A stretch of 64,000 nt of DNA from Entomortierella parvispora (GCA_963573315.1 OY752141.1:2914001-2978000); one strand, 5' to 3'. Shown: positions 1-12,644, numbered from the stretch's first letter. Translations and numbers: made by a program. The notes: a model not told the origin generated them from the letters alone.

Positions 1-303
1 GAAAATGAATTTGAGTTCCACACACACACAGCCAGACAGGAGTTTATAATACCATCTAATTAGAGTGGAGTAGGAAAATAAGGATAACATGCAGAAGGTC
101 AATTGACTCATCCATTTTCCAGTTCCAGCTGCATTTTTTTTTTTTTTTTTGGCAGAAATCGTACTTGTTAGCTAATGGGATTGTCATTCAAATGTAAGAC
201 AAAAGAACACTATACGTTAGTACCTCAGTCAAGGTTTTGTGAACGAGTCTCTGAAGTTATAAACAGGTGATAATTAACCTACTCGCTGATTAGACAGAGA
301 AGA

Positions 304-900
304 ATGGGTGAAAGGCAGGCTGTTAGGTTCAACTTGTCTTTGTCGTTGAAACAAGTGGTAGATTCAACTTACACGCTGATTGTGATGAATGGAGATAAAA
401 CAGGTGAAACGCAGGCAGTCAATTTCAACTCGTTTTTGTGAACAAAGCAGGTCGTAGATTCAACTTACATGCTGATTGTGATCAACGGAGATAAAATAAT
501 ATTAGAAAGGCAGGCTGTTAGTTTGAACTAGTCTTTGTCGTTGAAACAAGCAGTAGATTCAACTTACACGCTGATTGGGATGAATGGAGATAAGTTGTTA
601 AAAAGGCATGCTGTTAGCTTCAACTCGTTTTTGTCATTGGAACAGGTTGCAGAGTCAACTTACTCGCTGATTGTGATGAATACAGAAAACACATTAGAAA
701 GGCAAGCTGTTAGTTTGAACTCGTCTTTGTCGTTGAAACAAGCGGTAGATTCAACTTACACGCTAATTGTGATCAACGGAGATAAGTCGTTAAAAAGGCA
801 GGCAGTTAGTTTTAACTCGTTTTTTGTCATTGGAGAAGGTTGTAGACTTAACTCACAGGCTGATTTGAACAGAGAACAGGGATAAAACAGGAGAAAAAGA
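304..900 (+). repeat. 96-bp tandem repeat, about 6 copies, coding-like
   Basis: Successive copies of the core gattcaacttacacgctgatt begin near 361, 457, 556, 652, 748 and 845, so spacing is 96, 99, 96, 96 and 97 bp. Odd copies carry a ctttgtcgttgaaacaag variant and even copies a tttttgtcattgg-type variant, giving a 192-bp higher-order unit. Read on the plus strand from ATG 304, one frame runs through all copies as a ~32-residue peptide repeat (consensus around QAVDSTYTLIVMNGDK), broken only by TGA at 439-441 and TAG at 529-531. The part from 535 to 885 is fully open. It may be a decayed repeat-protein gene or simply a minisatellite whose unit length is a multiple of three. Confidence 0.8.
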
Positions 901-1563
901 AGGCTGTTAGTTTCAACTGGTGTTTGTCGTTAACAGAGGCCGCTGTAGCTTCACTAATGGGCGAGAGGCATCTATGTTGCCATTTTCTATATTGGTCTGC
1001 AAGCTATCGTTGTCTCTGTCCTTGGGAGCAAAATGTAGCTTCAAATGTTTCTTGCTTCCTAGTCGAGCATCAAGTGTTGCGCTGTCCATCATGTAAACCT
1101 TTTCCTTGTACCCTAAATAGTCGCCGACTTACAGGGGAGCCGCAACAGCGAAGCTGAAAAAAGTGGCGAGAACGATCAAGTATTGAAACTTCATTGGATA
1201 GAGCAAAAACTTGGGAGTGGGCAAATGTAAATGGCGGGAAGATGGGTAGGAAAGATCTGGAGAAAGAAAGAATTCTAAAAGTTGAAACTTGAAAGAGAAA
1301 GATCAAGGTGACATCCTCACAAGTTCGAAAGGAGGGGGAAAGAAAATAAAGGGGGGAAGCCAGGAGGCAGTAAGATCTCAAGGAGGGATCATTGAACTGG
1401 GTCAAAAGCACCCAGGGGGGAAAGGAGGCTACACTTGCAGGACAAAATGGAACAGAGTGGCTGGCCTGAGGAGGAAACATTAAACACGATCTGAGGCCGT
1501 GTAAAAAAAGATTCAGTTCAGGGTAGAAAGGAGTCATTGTTGGAGATGAAGATACTACACAAG
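886..1563. other. Intergenic, no gene seen
   Basis: The stretch holds the decayed end of the 96-bp repeat and purine-rich sequence. Several short open frames on both strands lack recognisable motifs, splice sites or composition that would support a gene. The right end is the downstream flank of the minus-strand GNAT gene. Confidence 0.6.
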
Positions 1564-2361
1564 TTACTTTGGATCCCTTCTCATGTAAGGCCAAAAGTAT
1601 GTCCCCCAATCCTTCTCGGACCCGTCTTCCTGCTTCCACTTGACCCCTTGTGCATAGTCATCGAGTTTCAACTGCAATCGCCCCACTTCGACATATCCAG
1701 CCTTGGCGTACGCGCCCATAGCACCCATGGAGGAGCTGACCCAGCTGTAGACTTGATCCTGATCTGCCTGATCCGTGGCCCACTTCATCAAGGCCGACCC
1801 TACTCCTTGTCCCTGATATTCTGGCGCCACACTGCATCCGTAGATGACCCGACATTGTGCCCCGCTCGGCATCAAAAGCCCACAGTAATGTCTCATGGCC
1901 TGGCTGGTGGTCTCCTCCAGCTCCTTGATTGTCAGTGGCTGTCCTTCGGGTGCCTGAACAGATGCAGGGGGTGGTGGCAACGTGTCTCTTTCTGTCCTCT
2001 TTGGCAAGGCATCACGGGCGGCGATCCGGGCGGCTTCTTCTTCGGGGGTTGCGTCTGGGTTGGGGTATTCTCGTCTGACGAAGGTGATAAAGCCAATCAC
2101 TTCCCCCTCTCCATTAAGTCCTTTGCGGGCTACACGGACATCGATGCTAGGGTTGGTCATGACTGAGGCAATATACTCTCTAGACCCCTCGCGATGGAAA
2201 TCTTTACCCTTCCAGTTGGCCTTCAGCAACGTGTGCGAGTCATTCAGGAAGGCGTCTCCAGAGATATCTGCGATGGCGTCCACGTCGGCCTTTGTTCCAG
2301 GGACAACCTTGAAAGCGACCTTTGTCCGAAGAGTTGCTGCTGATGTTGCTGACAAGGTCAT
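1564..2361 (-). CDS. GNAT family N-acetyltransferase
   Basis: A single-exon 265-residue protein. The acetyl-CoA-binding motif A of the GNAT fold is visible as SVAPEYQGQGVGSALMKW (Q-x-x-G-x-G) near residues 180-197, followed by a second conserved strand-helix (WVSSSMGAMGAYAKAGYVEVG) typical of motif B. The N-terminal half has the usual 'VRPGTKADVDAIADI'-like opening that marks the start of the fold. It should transfer an acetyl group from acetyl-CoA to an amine; the substrate cannot be inferred. The start ATG is immediately upstream of the first fold strand, and a GA-rich leader lies just 5'. Fungal relatives of this type are mostly uncharacterised cytosolic enzymes. Confidence 0.85.
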   Translation of the reverse strand: MTLSATSAATLRTKVAFKVVPGTKADVDAIADISGDAFLNDSHTLLKANWKGKDFHREGSREYIASVMTNPSIDVRVARKGLNGEGEVIGFITFVRREYPNPDATPEEEAARIAARDALPKRTERDTLPPPPASVQAPEGQPLTIKELEETTSQAMRHYCGLLMPSGAQCRVIYGCSVAPEYQGQGVGSALMKWATDQADQDQVYSWVSSSMGAMGAYAKAGYVEVGRLQLKLDDYAQGVKWKQEDGSEKDWGTYFWPYMRRDPK

Positions 2362-2401
2362 GTTTGTGGTGATGGTGGTGGTTGGGTCGAGTGATGTGAA
2401 A

Positions 2402-2460
2402 TGAAAAGAGAGAGAGAGCGAGAGAGAGAGAGAGAGATAGAGAGAAAGAGAGAGGAAGGA
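2402..2460. repeat. GA-rich microsatellite upstream of GNAT gene
   Basis: An interrupted (GA)n run lies 40-100 bp upstream of the minus-strand GNAT start, so it appears as a CT-rich leader in the transcript direction. Such pyrimidine-rich leaders recur upstream of other genes in this window. Confidence 0.7.
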
Positions 2461-3096
2461 AGAAGAAAGAGAATCCTCGATACCATCCTTCCTTTTTTAC
2501 CCCTGCACCGAAGCACCGGCTTCTAGAAAAAAAGTTAAAAAACAGAGTTGGCAATCATGCCCCTTGGAGCCACTGGAGCGATTCTTGTGCTCGATCACCC
2601 TGCCCGAGCGCTCACAAACACCTTGCTCCTTCCAATTCCCTTCAGACACACACCCAGCCCAGGTCTAACCCGATCCGTAGACAGGCTTAGGTTGCGCTAG
2701 CACCTATACGTGTTGGTCAGAGGACTGGTCACGCCCTCATCACCTCTTTGTCCTCAATCTGTGATGCATTCCGTTTCTCCCGCATTGAACGACTTTTAAT
2801 ACGATAAGAATGCCTAACCTGAATGAAAACCAAACTACTGAACTATCCTGCTTCTACCAGCGCAGCGCCGATAATATGTCTTGAGTATGGCCCGTCGGCG
2901 GTCGACCCTCCCGCCTCACTGTTCCTAGAGCTGTTGCATGTAGACGTGCACCTTTGCAGTATTTTTGTCCTCTTCATCAGTTCGACTCTTCAATTGTGTT
3001 TGCACTTTTCTTTCATTTATTGTTGTTACGGCCCAACTTTGTGTGTACAACCCAAAGTTGCCTGATAGACCTATTATCGCCATATCATGTTCGGGA
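2461..3096. other. Intergenic, no gene seen
   Basis: This lies between the start of the GNAT gene and the stop of the channel gene, both on the minus strand. It should contain the GNAT promoter and the channel 3' UTR. No coding exon, structured RNA or repeat was recognised apart from the GA run. Confidence 0.5.
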
Positions 3097-6000
3097 TCAA
3101 TTAGGGCCGTCCTGGCGCGGGGGAGCAGGTGGGTGGACATGCAAAGGCACAGGTTCATGGACCACCTCTGTCAGCAGGATCTCACTCTGAGTCCTTCTTG
3201 GTGCCACCTCTGCAGTGACACTGCTGCTTGAACTAGCGATCGGTTGCGGTTGTGGGCGTGCTCCAGTCACATATGGCTCTGCATTCTCCAACTGTGGATG
3301 GCTAGCAGATGGTCCTCTCTTGGGTTCACGTCCTTGCATCGCAGAAACCTCGCCTCTTTCCTCTTCGTCCTCGTCGTCGTATAAGCCATCGTCGTCGCTA
3401 TCCCTACGCGACCTAGAGGATACCTGTTGACTATGTCCACCGTAGCTGCTACTGCTACTACTGATGGTGGTCGTCGTGGTCGCACTGCTCTTTATCCGTG
3501 CATGAGGTTGAATATAAATAGGGTGGTCCATGTTGTTCTCCTCGCGTGCCTGATGACTCTTGAGTGCATCATCCATCGTGTGGACTACAGCCAATTTCTG
3601 TTGCAGACGTCGTTTGAGTGCGGACTGACTGTCTTTGCCCTGAGCCCCACCTGCTGAATCGGACATCTCCACCACTTTGTAATGGGTCGAAGATGAGGAT
3701 GATGAAGACGGCTCTGGGTAGTAGATGGCGCTTGATCCTGGAATCTGTCCTGCCAACGTGCCGGTTGTCAGAGGAACACTCGACTTGAAAGATGGACCGG
3801 GTGCTCCAAAGTGTACCGTAGGTCCAAAGGTCGTCGGCGACTCTGTTTCGAGAGCCGAGGCGCTGATTTTAGATCTCCCTTGAAGTTGCATCGGACTTTG
3901 CTGCACTGCTGCCGGTGCGGTCGATTGCTTCATTCCTCCTCGTCTTGGCCAGCTACCAAAGGCAGAGGACCTCACAACACCACCAGGAGGCGCAGCTGCA
4001 CTATTGGGCGGCGGAGGTGGCACACCCGAGGACCAACTCGTTCCAGAAGTTCCAGGAGCTGATGGACCGCCGGTGCTGGAAGCGCTCGCGGGAGGACTTA
4101 CAGGACTAGAAGGTTGAACCCTGGACAGTATCGGTCCACTTTCTGACGTGGGCGACTGACTCAACTCACTTTCTGTGCTTGGGGTCGTGACTGTCGTCGT
4201 CGAGGCTGTGGTTGGCATCGCGGCCGTAGTAGTCTGGGCCAGATAAGCTGCCATTAACTCTGTCAGTTGCGAAATGTCCTGGCTGAATCCATCTTGGGTC
4301 GTCTTGAGTTTCTCCAGCTCCTTCGCAATCGCTTGGACATCCCTCAGAACAGCTCTTTGAGATCGGTTCGCATCCTTTTGTTCGGTTGAGACTGTGTCAA
4401 TCAAGAATCGATTCTCAATCGAGAGATTGGATTTGCTGGCAATGTAATACTTGGAATCGTACAACTCTGCTTCTTGTTCACTGGCTCCGTAATAGATATA
4501 GTCTGGGAAAAAGTTTCGGTTCTGTCGAGCCCCAGGAGTCATAAGGAAGACTTCCACCTCTGTAGGAACAACCAAATTGTGATCAAGAGATTATTAGAAA
4601 AAATCCCCAGTTGTTCACACACAGGGTTCAACCAGACACCTACCCGCGATAACCTCGGACCACTGCTTGAGCCAAGCAAGTTGGCCTTGATCCTTGCTCT
4701 CATTGAATGCATCGTTCATCAAAGCTATTACATATCAGTCACAGAATGAAAACAAATTTGGAAAAGGTCGTTAGCGTACTAAATCACTACATCTCTTGTC
4801 GCGCAACTTCGGAATCAACAGAACTTTTCGTGCATACCAATGAGAATGTTTAGAAGTAGAATGGCTGTGAAAAAGTTGAAGATCACCATCATTATATGAA
4901 AGCTGGTCGATCCGTTGTCAAATTCGTCTGATACAGGATCATATCTTCCAGCCTAAGAAGTCCCCAAGACATTCAACAGAAAATGGAAAAGTGTGAGAAG
5001 AGGTGGGTGGATCATTTTTGAAGCATCCTATCCTAGCGTCATTTGTTTCCCTTCATTCTCGTTCAATTTTCCAAACAATACACGATGTTGCAACTTACAA
5101 GGAAGAAGTATGTCGCAAATAACGCTGACCAGAAATTATCTGGATAGCCAGATCCAATTTCAGCCGTAGAATTTAAAGGAGCACCGCTTGCGTTGAATTC
5201 AATCCTCTCAGTTTTCATCAGGTGCAAGAGTGCATGGGTAAAACTGATCAAGAATAGACCAAAGACCAAAAAGAACCAGACGATCCTGCGCGTAATATTC
5301 AAAATGATGTTGACGACAATTCCAAGTTGCTTGATGACTCGCAGTTCAAATAACTAAGCATGAGATTGGTAAGCTGCCATTGCTAAGAAATTGATCCACA
5401 GCGATGCTCCAATACAATTACTCCAACTTACAATGTTCATGTAGAGGGCAAGGATCGAAAAACTCAAGACCCAGACTTGACGTGGTTGTGGATCAACTCC
5501 AATCCTGTAATTCAGGAATAAAAAACAGCCAACCACCGGTAATACATAAGCTGCCAAGTCCATATAGTTGTATGGTGAACTATACGAAGAGTAGACCAAA
5601 ACATACATCTGGTTAGTTAAAGCACCTCACTTTCTTCTACTCTCTCGTATCGAAGGCCTTCTTTCTTACGCAATATATTTCCTGGGAGAGTCAATAAATT
5701 GGTAAGCCTCGTAAGCAATGAGAACAAAACCAAAGGCAGTCGTTGCATGGAACACTGGTCGCCAGCTCTCCATGAATCGCAGTTGAAGATCCAGCCCAGT
5801 TTTAGCCGTTAGCTCGAAAATGTGGACTTGTTCTGCCGTGATGAGAACGACTAGGATAAAAAATATAGCCACGACAGTGAATCGAAGTGACCAGTAAAAG
5901 AATCCAAATTTGTGCCTACAATAGTGAACCAAAAAGAGTGAATCAGTATCTGTTCTTCCGGTAATACCCCCTCCTCCTACTATCCTCTTCAAGTTGAGCG

Positions 6001-9000
6001 AGGCGCTCGCCCTCTCACCATTTGAACTCTAAGGTCGAAACCATGGCCGGACTGTCGAAAAAGTCCTGGCCTGCAATGTCGGTAAATGCAGATTTCGAGG
6101 CCGCCCTGCCCGATGTCCAAGGTTGATAGGTTCCATACATGGACAACTTCGGGAATGGTGTCACAAAGATCTTGTGTGAATAGGGTGATTGCATAGCCCT
6201 CTTCTCGTCTTCGGCTGCAACATCCCGTTTCGGTGGGAATTTGTTATGACGCTTGTCGCGAATTGAGGTCTCGATGTTCAAGATGTTTAGCATACGCATT
6301 GCCCTAAACGGCAATTGAGACCGTAAACTGAAAACTGGTCGCGCGTAGTCGTTCACATTATTGGATTTCTCAAACTTGGGAGTCCAGAACATGATCTTTG
6401 ACTTTAGCCACTCTCCATACTGGTGATTCGCGATAATGGCATGGGAAGCCACGTAACCGTAATTGTGTGCAGGGACGTATGAAGCCTTGCGGAACATATC
6501 AGCCAACATGGCCGGGTACCGATCCGACAACTCGTTGAGGCACTGGACGGCCGGCATTAGGTAGGCGGGGTGGTACTTTTTGGCGTTCTTGATACAGTAC
6601 TCAAGGAAGGCCTCGACCAAAGCTCCGTTCCTAACTTCGATCGCTCGCTTGATGGGATTCAGCGCCTTGTTATCGCGGGGGATCCAATCGCCATTTGCAG
6701 AGTTCAACAGACCCTCAACAAAGATATGGTTCGTTCGCTTCAGATAAGGGTGGTCAAGTAATAAGGTCAAAATTGTCACCACGTCCATCTTTGACTTGAC
6801 CGGTGTCACATTCACTGGAACTTCTCTTTGGCTGTCCTCCCGATCACGGCGGAGTGGATGGAACTCATCGTCCTCGTCGTCTTGACGTCTGTTGGCATTA
6901 CCGTGTATCGTAATATCATCGCCAATGACAACTGGGGCCTGTGTAGGTGAGGTGTTGACTCCTTCGTTGCCTACAGCAACGGCGGCAACTGCAGGGCGGG
7001 GTGATTCCAAGCGACCTCCGGGAGATGGTTTCTCCTCTTTCTCGTCATCAACATCCCTGTTCGTCATGTTTGGGGATTTTCCTTGTTTACCCTGTCTAGG
7101 AGGCTTTCCTGTTCGATTTTTGGGAGAGTACACACCAATGGACATCATGCGGTTGATGTGTTCTCGTGTAAACCGAAGGATGGCGTCGGCATGGTCCTCA
7201 AATGTAAACGACTGTTGAGCTCCATCTCGACCTGTCTTCTTGCTTTCCCGATTCGAGTAAGCGTAGGTTGCAGCCAAGAGATGGACACTCCGGAAACAAA
7301 ACAGAATGGCATATCGTGCTCCGACAGACAAGGGTCCAGGAATCGAAACCATTTTCTTTTTTTGTTTCTCGTTCATCTTGATCTCAGCCACAGTGTTCCA
7401 CGAGGTCGTATCGACATACACTGAGGTGCTCAGCGTCTCCTGATAATAGTCGTACACATTAGTCGATTTATACGCCGATCCGCCAGGTTCAAGCTCCTTC
7501 TCGTCTTTGGGTTGACTCCAGAAGGATTGCAGACTACACTTTGTGTTTTCGAGCGTTGGCAAGTTCCAGACTTGAAGCGATTGCATACCGTTGACTGCGA
7601 AGCGCGTCCAATCTGGAAGGAAAAAAGCTGTCAGCAGACTCTCGGGGTGAACCACGTCGGCTGTGGTTGCTCGCATCCACGGTTCTGGGACGAACGAAAA
7701 AATAATCTTCTGCGTTTTTTCCAAAAGGTTCTCTTCAATGACCTCCACACGGTGGACAAAGTACGACACTCCGTCGCCTTCGGGCAAGAGTTCTTTGTGG
7801 AATCCAGTCTGCAGTCGGTATTTTTTGTGCTCCTCGAATTGAGAGTCGCAGAAAATATCCGTAGGATCAGCCACCTCAACACTGTCGTTTGTCTTGACAA
7901 CTTTGGAGCTCATCGCTTGATAAGAGACATAGCAGTTGATCTTTGATCCGTCGGATTCGCAAATGAGGCCTCGGTTCCAGTACCCTCTAGAATAAAAGAA
8001 CGCGAGGATCGTGGTGCCGATTGCCGGAATAGGAATCTGGTTGATGGGCGTTTGCGATTTGAGTTGGAGTGTGTCGAGGATGCAAGACTTGAGCTCAAAG
8101 GTGACACTATCGCGCAAAATCACAAAAAGCTGGTCGTCTTGAGCATGGAATCCAACATGTTCAATCTTGTATCCAGGGAACTTGCGGTCGTCGATGGCCA
8201 TTCCTGTGTTGGCAAAGTACGTTGTCAGACTGCCGTCTACACTCGCCAATGCTACAATAGACTCATGAGGCGAGATTGCCATTTTGGTGTGACCGCGGAA
8301 AGTCGATCCCTTGAACCGAGCATTTTCAATACTGGAGATGTGTGCAATGTTGGATCCTGTGAGCAAATTCCAGATAGTACAACTGCGACCTCCATCTTCG
8401 AGCCACATAAAAGTATTGCTGCTAATAGCTTCCATCATCATCTTACAGGTGATGCGCCTTGATAGTGTCGGGATAAGGTCACTCAACGTAATGGTGTGCA
8501 GCCGACTCCATCTCTTCTCCGGAGATATCTCGTATACATCCAAGTAGAGTCCATTGCAGGTGACAAAGAGTGAGTTTCGAGTTTCCACTTGGGTTTTCCC
8601 GCCATCAGCCACATTGGATTCATCGCCATTTTCTTCCTCTGCTGGCGTTCCAAGTGAAGAGTTGACATCGTTCTTTTCCCAATCGCTCTTTTTCATCTCT
8701 GGCAAGAATGTGCCAAAGCCAATAAAGTTTTGGAGCAGCGAGTTATCCCACGTAACATCAACGAGCTCAACAGGCCCTGTCGCTTCGGCTGCAGAGTCTG
8801 CTGTATTGTAGCTGGCGTTTCTGTTGTTGTTGGGTCGGTCTTCTCTTTGATCTGGCGATTTTTCGTCAATGGCGCTGTTCTGTGGTCCATCAATGTTCAA
8901 AACCACATTCTGCTGTGGGACCAAAGGATTGTTGAAGAGTCTGAATCGGAAAGACGCTTTCTCAACTTCCGCTCCATCAGCCCATTGACCAATTTTTGGT

Positions 9001-10701
9001 TCCTGGAAGAGCGCAATTTGGTCACCGGTGGTAGAAATAGAGAGTCCGATGGCCAAGTCCCCAATTCCTTCGTGTCGGATCGTCCCGATAGCGGCTCCTT
9101 TGTAAAGCCTATTCAAGCTCTTGGCCGCATTGGTTGGATTGCGCACTATACCCATGTCGTAGACTTTTAGAAAGGCTGCATCCTTGGTCATACCCAGGGT
9201 CGCAAGGAATCGACTGCCTTTGGATACGGCGATACGGGTGATTGGAGCTGGCGATGACAACAAGGGGGAGTCCTGTGCACTGACTTGAGTCTTGGCAGTA
9301 TCAATGGTAAAGTTAGGAATTGCCGCGCGCTTTGCCACCATGTTCCAAACGCCATCTAAAAGGAACAACAAGATTAGAGTGGGTCAGGCGCACTTGTTCA
9401 AGGAGTCATAGCTCCATGCTATTGTATCACGCTTCCAAATGTGAATTTGTCTCCAAGGTAGTCAATCTTACCTTGAGCTTCAGCCCTCAAGGCCATTGGT
9501 CGGATCTCGACGTGTTCAATGATGAGTCCGGTATATTCGTCCCGATTTTGGTTCTCGTTGTTACCGAGCATGACTTGAACCTTGCAGTTACCGGTATGGG
9601 GTTGGATTACCAGCTTTTCTTCCAACATCAAGTCGTACCATCGATCTTTGGCTGCAGAGATGAACGACAATTAGAAAGGAGAAACGACTGCCGTGACTAT
9701 TGACCAGAATGCTTACCGAGCAAGCTGAGTTTATGGGCAGGCATTATAACATCCAAGGTACCACTAATATCGGGCTCGGTCTAGAGAGCATCCATCCCGT
9801 CAACAGAGCCAAAGTTAGTCCCTGCTTGCAACGAAAAAAAAGTATGGGCTTAGAGATAAAACCCAAAAAGAAAAACAAAGAATGCTTACCTCGTACCAGA
9901 CATTCACTACCAAGTGGATTCCATTCGGGATGGAAAAGTTCTCGAGGGCCTTCACTCGCCAATAGACGTTATAGTGCCCTGCACTATAGTTATTGAAATC
10001 TGCGCAGAGCTGGTAAAGGATCAAAAGGAGACAACAAGTTGGAAAAGATCAGAATTGGAGCGATCGACAATTTCTTCGGATCAGAATTCAGGGGGGTGTC
10101 GTTGTCGAGGAAAGCAACTCTCGGCGTTAAGTAACATACCTTGAAGGCTGCAGTGTCCACTGGGAGATGAGCTGCCATGTCGGGCCTAGATTGGGACAAA
10201 GAAGGAAAAGGCCGGGATGAGAAGGACTGAAGTGGAGGAAGCGTGGGCCGTGTTGTCAATCAGACTTACAGCGGTCGGAAATGTGGCCTCCTGAGAGTAA
10301 GAGAAAGAGATCGTGTTAGCAAAGCATCATGCACCTCATATGGATAGCACTTCGTAAAGATGCACATGAACTTACTGGATTGTGCCATTGACAGTGTACA
10401 TCCTCGCCCTAGAGAAGGACATATCGTTTGAAGAAAAGAATCGTCGCTGAGGCGAGTCGCATGGGTCCGCCGCCTTGGGTCCTTCCGGGGACGAAGGCAG
10501 GATGGAGGCGCGCAGCTTTGCGAACGAGGACAAAGGTCTCTCTTTGTGCTCGTCCTCATGGTCGATGACAGCCATAGAGGGGAGGGCCGAGTACCGTGTG
10601 TTGGGGGTGGTCGCCGCGGTGAAAGTCGGCTCGATGGTGGGACTCTCACTCATATCTTGAAGTTGCACAGTCGAATCCCCGCGATGCTTCTTCCAGAACA
10701 T
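3097..10701 (-). CDS. Giant TRP-like cation channel with N-terminal beta-sandwich and propeller-like region
   Basis: Thirteen exons (minus strand): 10376-10701, 10270-10290, 10140-10185, 9890-10009, 9717-9780, 9472-9651, 6019-9355, 5670-5915, 5432-5579, 5099-5353, 4838-4952, 4644-4724, 3097-4559; 6402 nt, about 2133 residues, in phase throughout. Residues ~115-250 form a strand-rich module (FNNYSAGHYNVYWRVK, GLIIEHVEIRP) resembling phloem-protein-2/Nictaba folds (inference). Residues ~270-950 look like a divergent beta-propeller. A charged disordered stretch and a helical linker follow. Six membrane helices occupy ~1368-1620, with a re-entrant pore-loop candidate (NFWSALFATYFFLAGRYDP) before S6 (MMVIFNFFTAILLLNILIG), the TRP/ion-transport layout. 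The tail has a coiled-coil candidate and a long Ser/Pro-rich end. It probably conducts cations at the plasma or vacuolar membrane; the ligand is unknown. Confidence 0.8.
10270..10290 (-). other. 21-nt micro-exon of the channel gene
   Basis: Flanked on the minus strand by a CAG acceptor and a GTAAGT donor, this exon encodes seven residues (RPHFRP region) and keeps the frame between the 5' exon and the PP2-like module. Skipping it would also keep frame because 21 is a multiple of three. Confidence 0.55.
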
Positions 10702-12637
10702 GGGGGCGTTGCTGCTGTGTTGTTTTTGCCGCGTTTGCTCCTACCGTACTGTGGGCGGTCGTGAGGATTACAGATATGGTGCTACGACAACGGCTATTGA
10801 GAATAAGGTCGATGCGACAAGGTCGAAGGTGGTTGGCCAGGTGTTGGAGCAGACGCGAAAAGGAGAATGAGACGGGTCGCGAACGAGATGGATCGACGCA
10901 AACGAGATGCAGGTGCCCACTGAAAATGACGGATGGGGCCGAATGAATGGAGGGATGCAAAAGGCGAGGGCGAGAAGAGAAGAGAAGAAGAAAGAAGAAA
11001 AGAGAGGGAGACGGCCCAAGGAAGGACAAGGACGCTCTCGCCCATGGTCCTTTTCTTTTTTTCTTGTTTGTTTGTCTGCTTCTTTGCCCTGCTTGATTTC
11101 AAACCTGCGCCCATCGAGCGGGGTGCAGACCTCAGCTGCATCTGGCCGACTGGCACCCCTGCCCCTGTGGTCCATGGTCCTCGGTCTCGACTGTGCGTTG
11201 TTCGTTGTTCGTTCTCCTGCTCCTTCTTTTCCTCCTGGCTCGAGCTTGTGCGCGCAGGGAAATACCTTCCCGTCTTTCCTTCTTCCCTCCCTGCCATCAG
11301 AACCCCTGTCACCTTCGTTGTTCAAGTTCAGGCCCATCCTTCCGCCCATCTGCCTGTCCGTTCAAGTCCACCTGCCTCCTTCCTCTTCTTGCTCACAACC
11401 CATTCAGGAAGGGTGATGATGAATAGCTCTCTTGTGGTCCAGCCCTCCCATAAATCTGAGCACCAGACATCAATGGACCATGGTGGTTCTCTTCTCTGCT
11501 TGGCTCCCTTTATTTCTCCGCTATTCACGCCATTTTGCGAACGCTGCAAATAATGGGTCGTTCGTTGTTCTTCCGCGGCAGCATTCATGTTTTTGTTGTT
11601 TTTTTTGTAAACTACTGCAATAGCAAGTATGAAAAGACAGCGCCCAATTGCCTCACATGCAGCGCAACTCGCCAGGATGTCACCATGCATGCTCTCGAGC
11701 GCAGCACTCCCACTGGTGCTGGTGCTCCTTCTCCTCTTCACAGCTGTCGTTCATTTCCCGTTGACTTTTTTTTTCTTTTTTTTTTTGTCCAGGAGACCTC
11801 CGATTCCCTTCTTCGGACGCCATCCACGCCCACTCTCTCAGCCTGCACACAACGCTTTTCAATCTGCATCTGCACCATGCAAGCGCCTCCTTTTTTCAAT
11901 TCAAGACAAGAGAGCAACTGTCGCCAAAGTGGGTGGTTAAACTCCACTCCAGGGTCTCGACCATCTCTTTTTTTCCTTGTCCGATCAGAGTCGCGTGGCC
12001 CTGATCGGGATCAGCCCGCGACGTTTCTCTTTTTTTGTGCTGGCCTTCGACCACCCAGCCCAACTTCTATTTTCTTTTGACTTTTTGTGCGCATACACAT
12101 CTCACCGCCACTACAGCAGTCCTGAATCCGCCCTCTGTTCTCCTCGGACAATGATGGCAGTGTTCATTCTTGTCAGCCACACTATCCTATCAAGACAAAC
12201 AAGATGATTGATACGGTAAGGAGAAACTCCATCCATCAAAACTGCTACGTGAAGGGTAGACCGACGACTTTTGCCGCCGTCAGAGGTATGGTCGTTTGAT
12301 ATACAGAAATAGCCTGTTCTGTGGCCAGAAAGGGTTTCCGTCTGCATCCCGGTATCGAGAAAGCGATACAAGATCAACAAAAGTCCAATAAAATAAAAGA
12401 TGTGCAAAAACCTCCTCTATCTCTTTCTGGTATCATTTGTTTGATTACCTGGTTTTGTCATCAGCGCTAGGGCGCAAGAGAAAATAGTATCGATGCATCG
12501 ATTTCTTTTTTTTTTTTTCTTGTTTCGGGTCCTTCGTTGTGAAGCAAGCCGCGCGCACGCATGGAGTGCTGAGCATTTCACTTTTTTTTTTTTTTTTTTT
12601 TTTTGGAAGAAACCAGAAGCGCATCTCCGCTGGAAGC
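10702..12637. other. Intergenic, CT-rich; 5' flank of channel gene
   Basis: Two kilobases of mostly pyrimidine-rich (plus-strand) sequence contain several overlapping open frames on both strands. All are low-complexity (Ser/Phe or Arg/Lys/Glu rich), as expected from CT/GA bias, and none shows a domain or credible splice pattern. Poly-T runs occur near 11767-11787, 12505-12518 and 12582-12604. Confidence 0.5.
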
Positions 12638-12644
12638 TATAAAG
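12638..12644 (+). promoter_or_regulatory. TATA-like box (TATAAAG)
   Basis: GCTATAAAGG lies about 170 bp upstream of the ATG of the decayed dehydrogenase. It suggests that the relic still has, or once had, its own promoter. Confidence 0.4.

Noticed and set aside
10768-11553. Long overlapping open frames on both strands upstream of the channel gene
   Set aside because: They are Ser/Phe-rich on one strand and Arg/Lys/Glu-rich on the other, as produced by CT/GA bias. No domain or convincing start was found.
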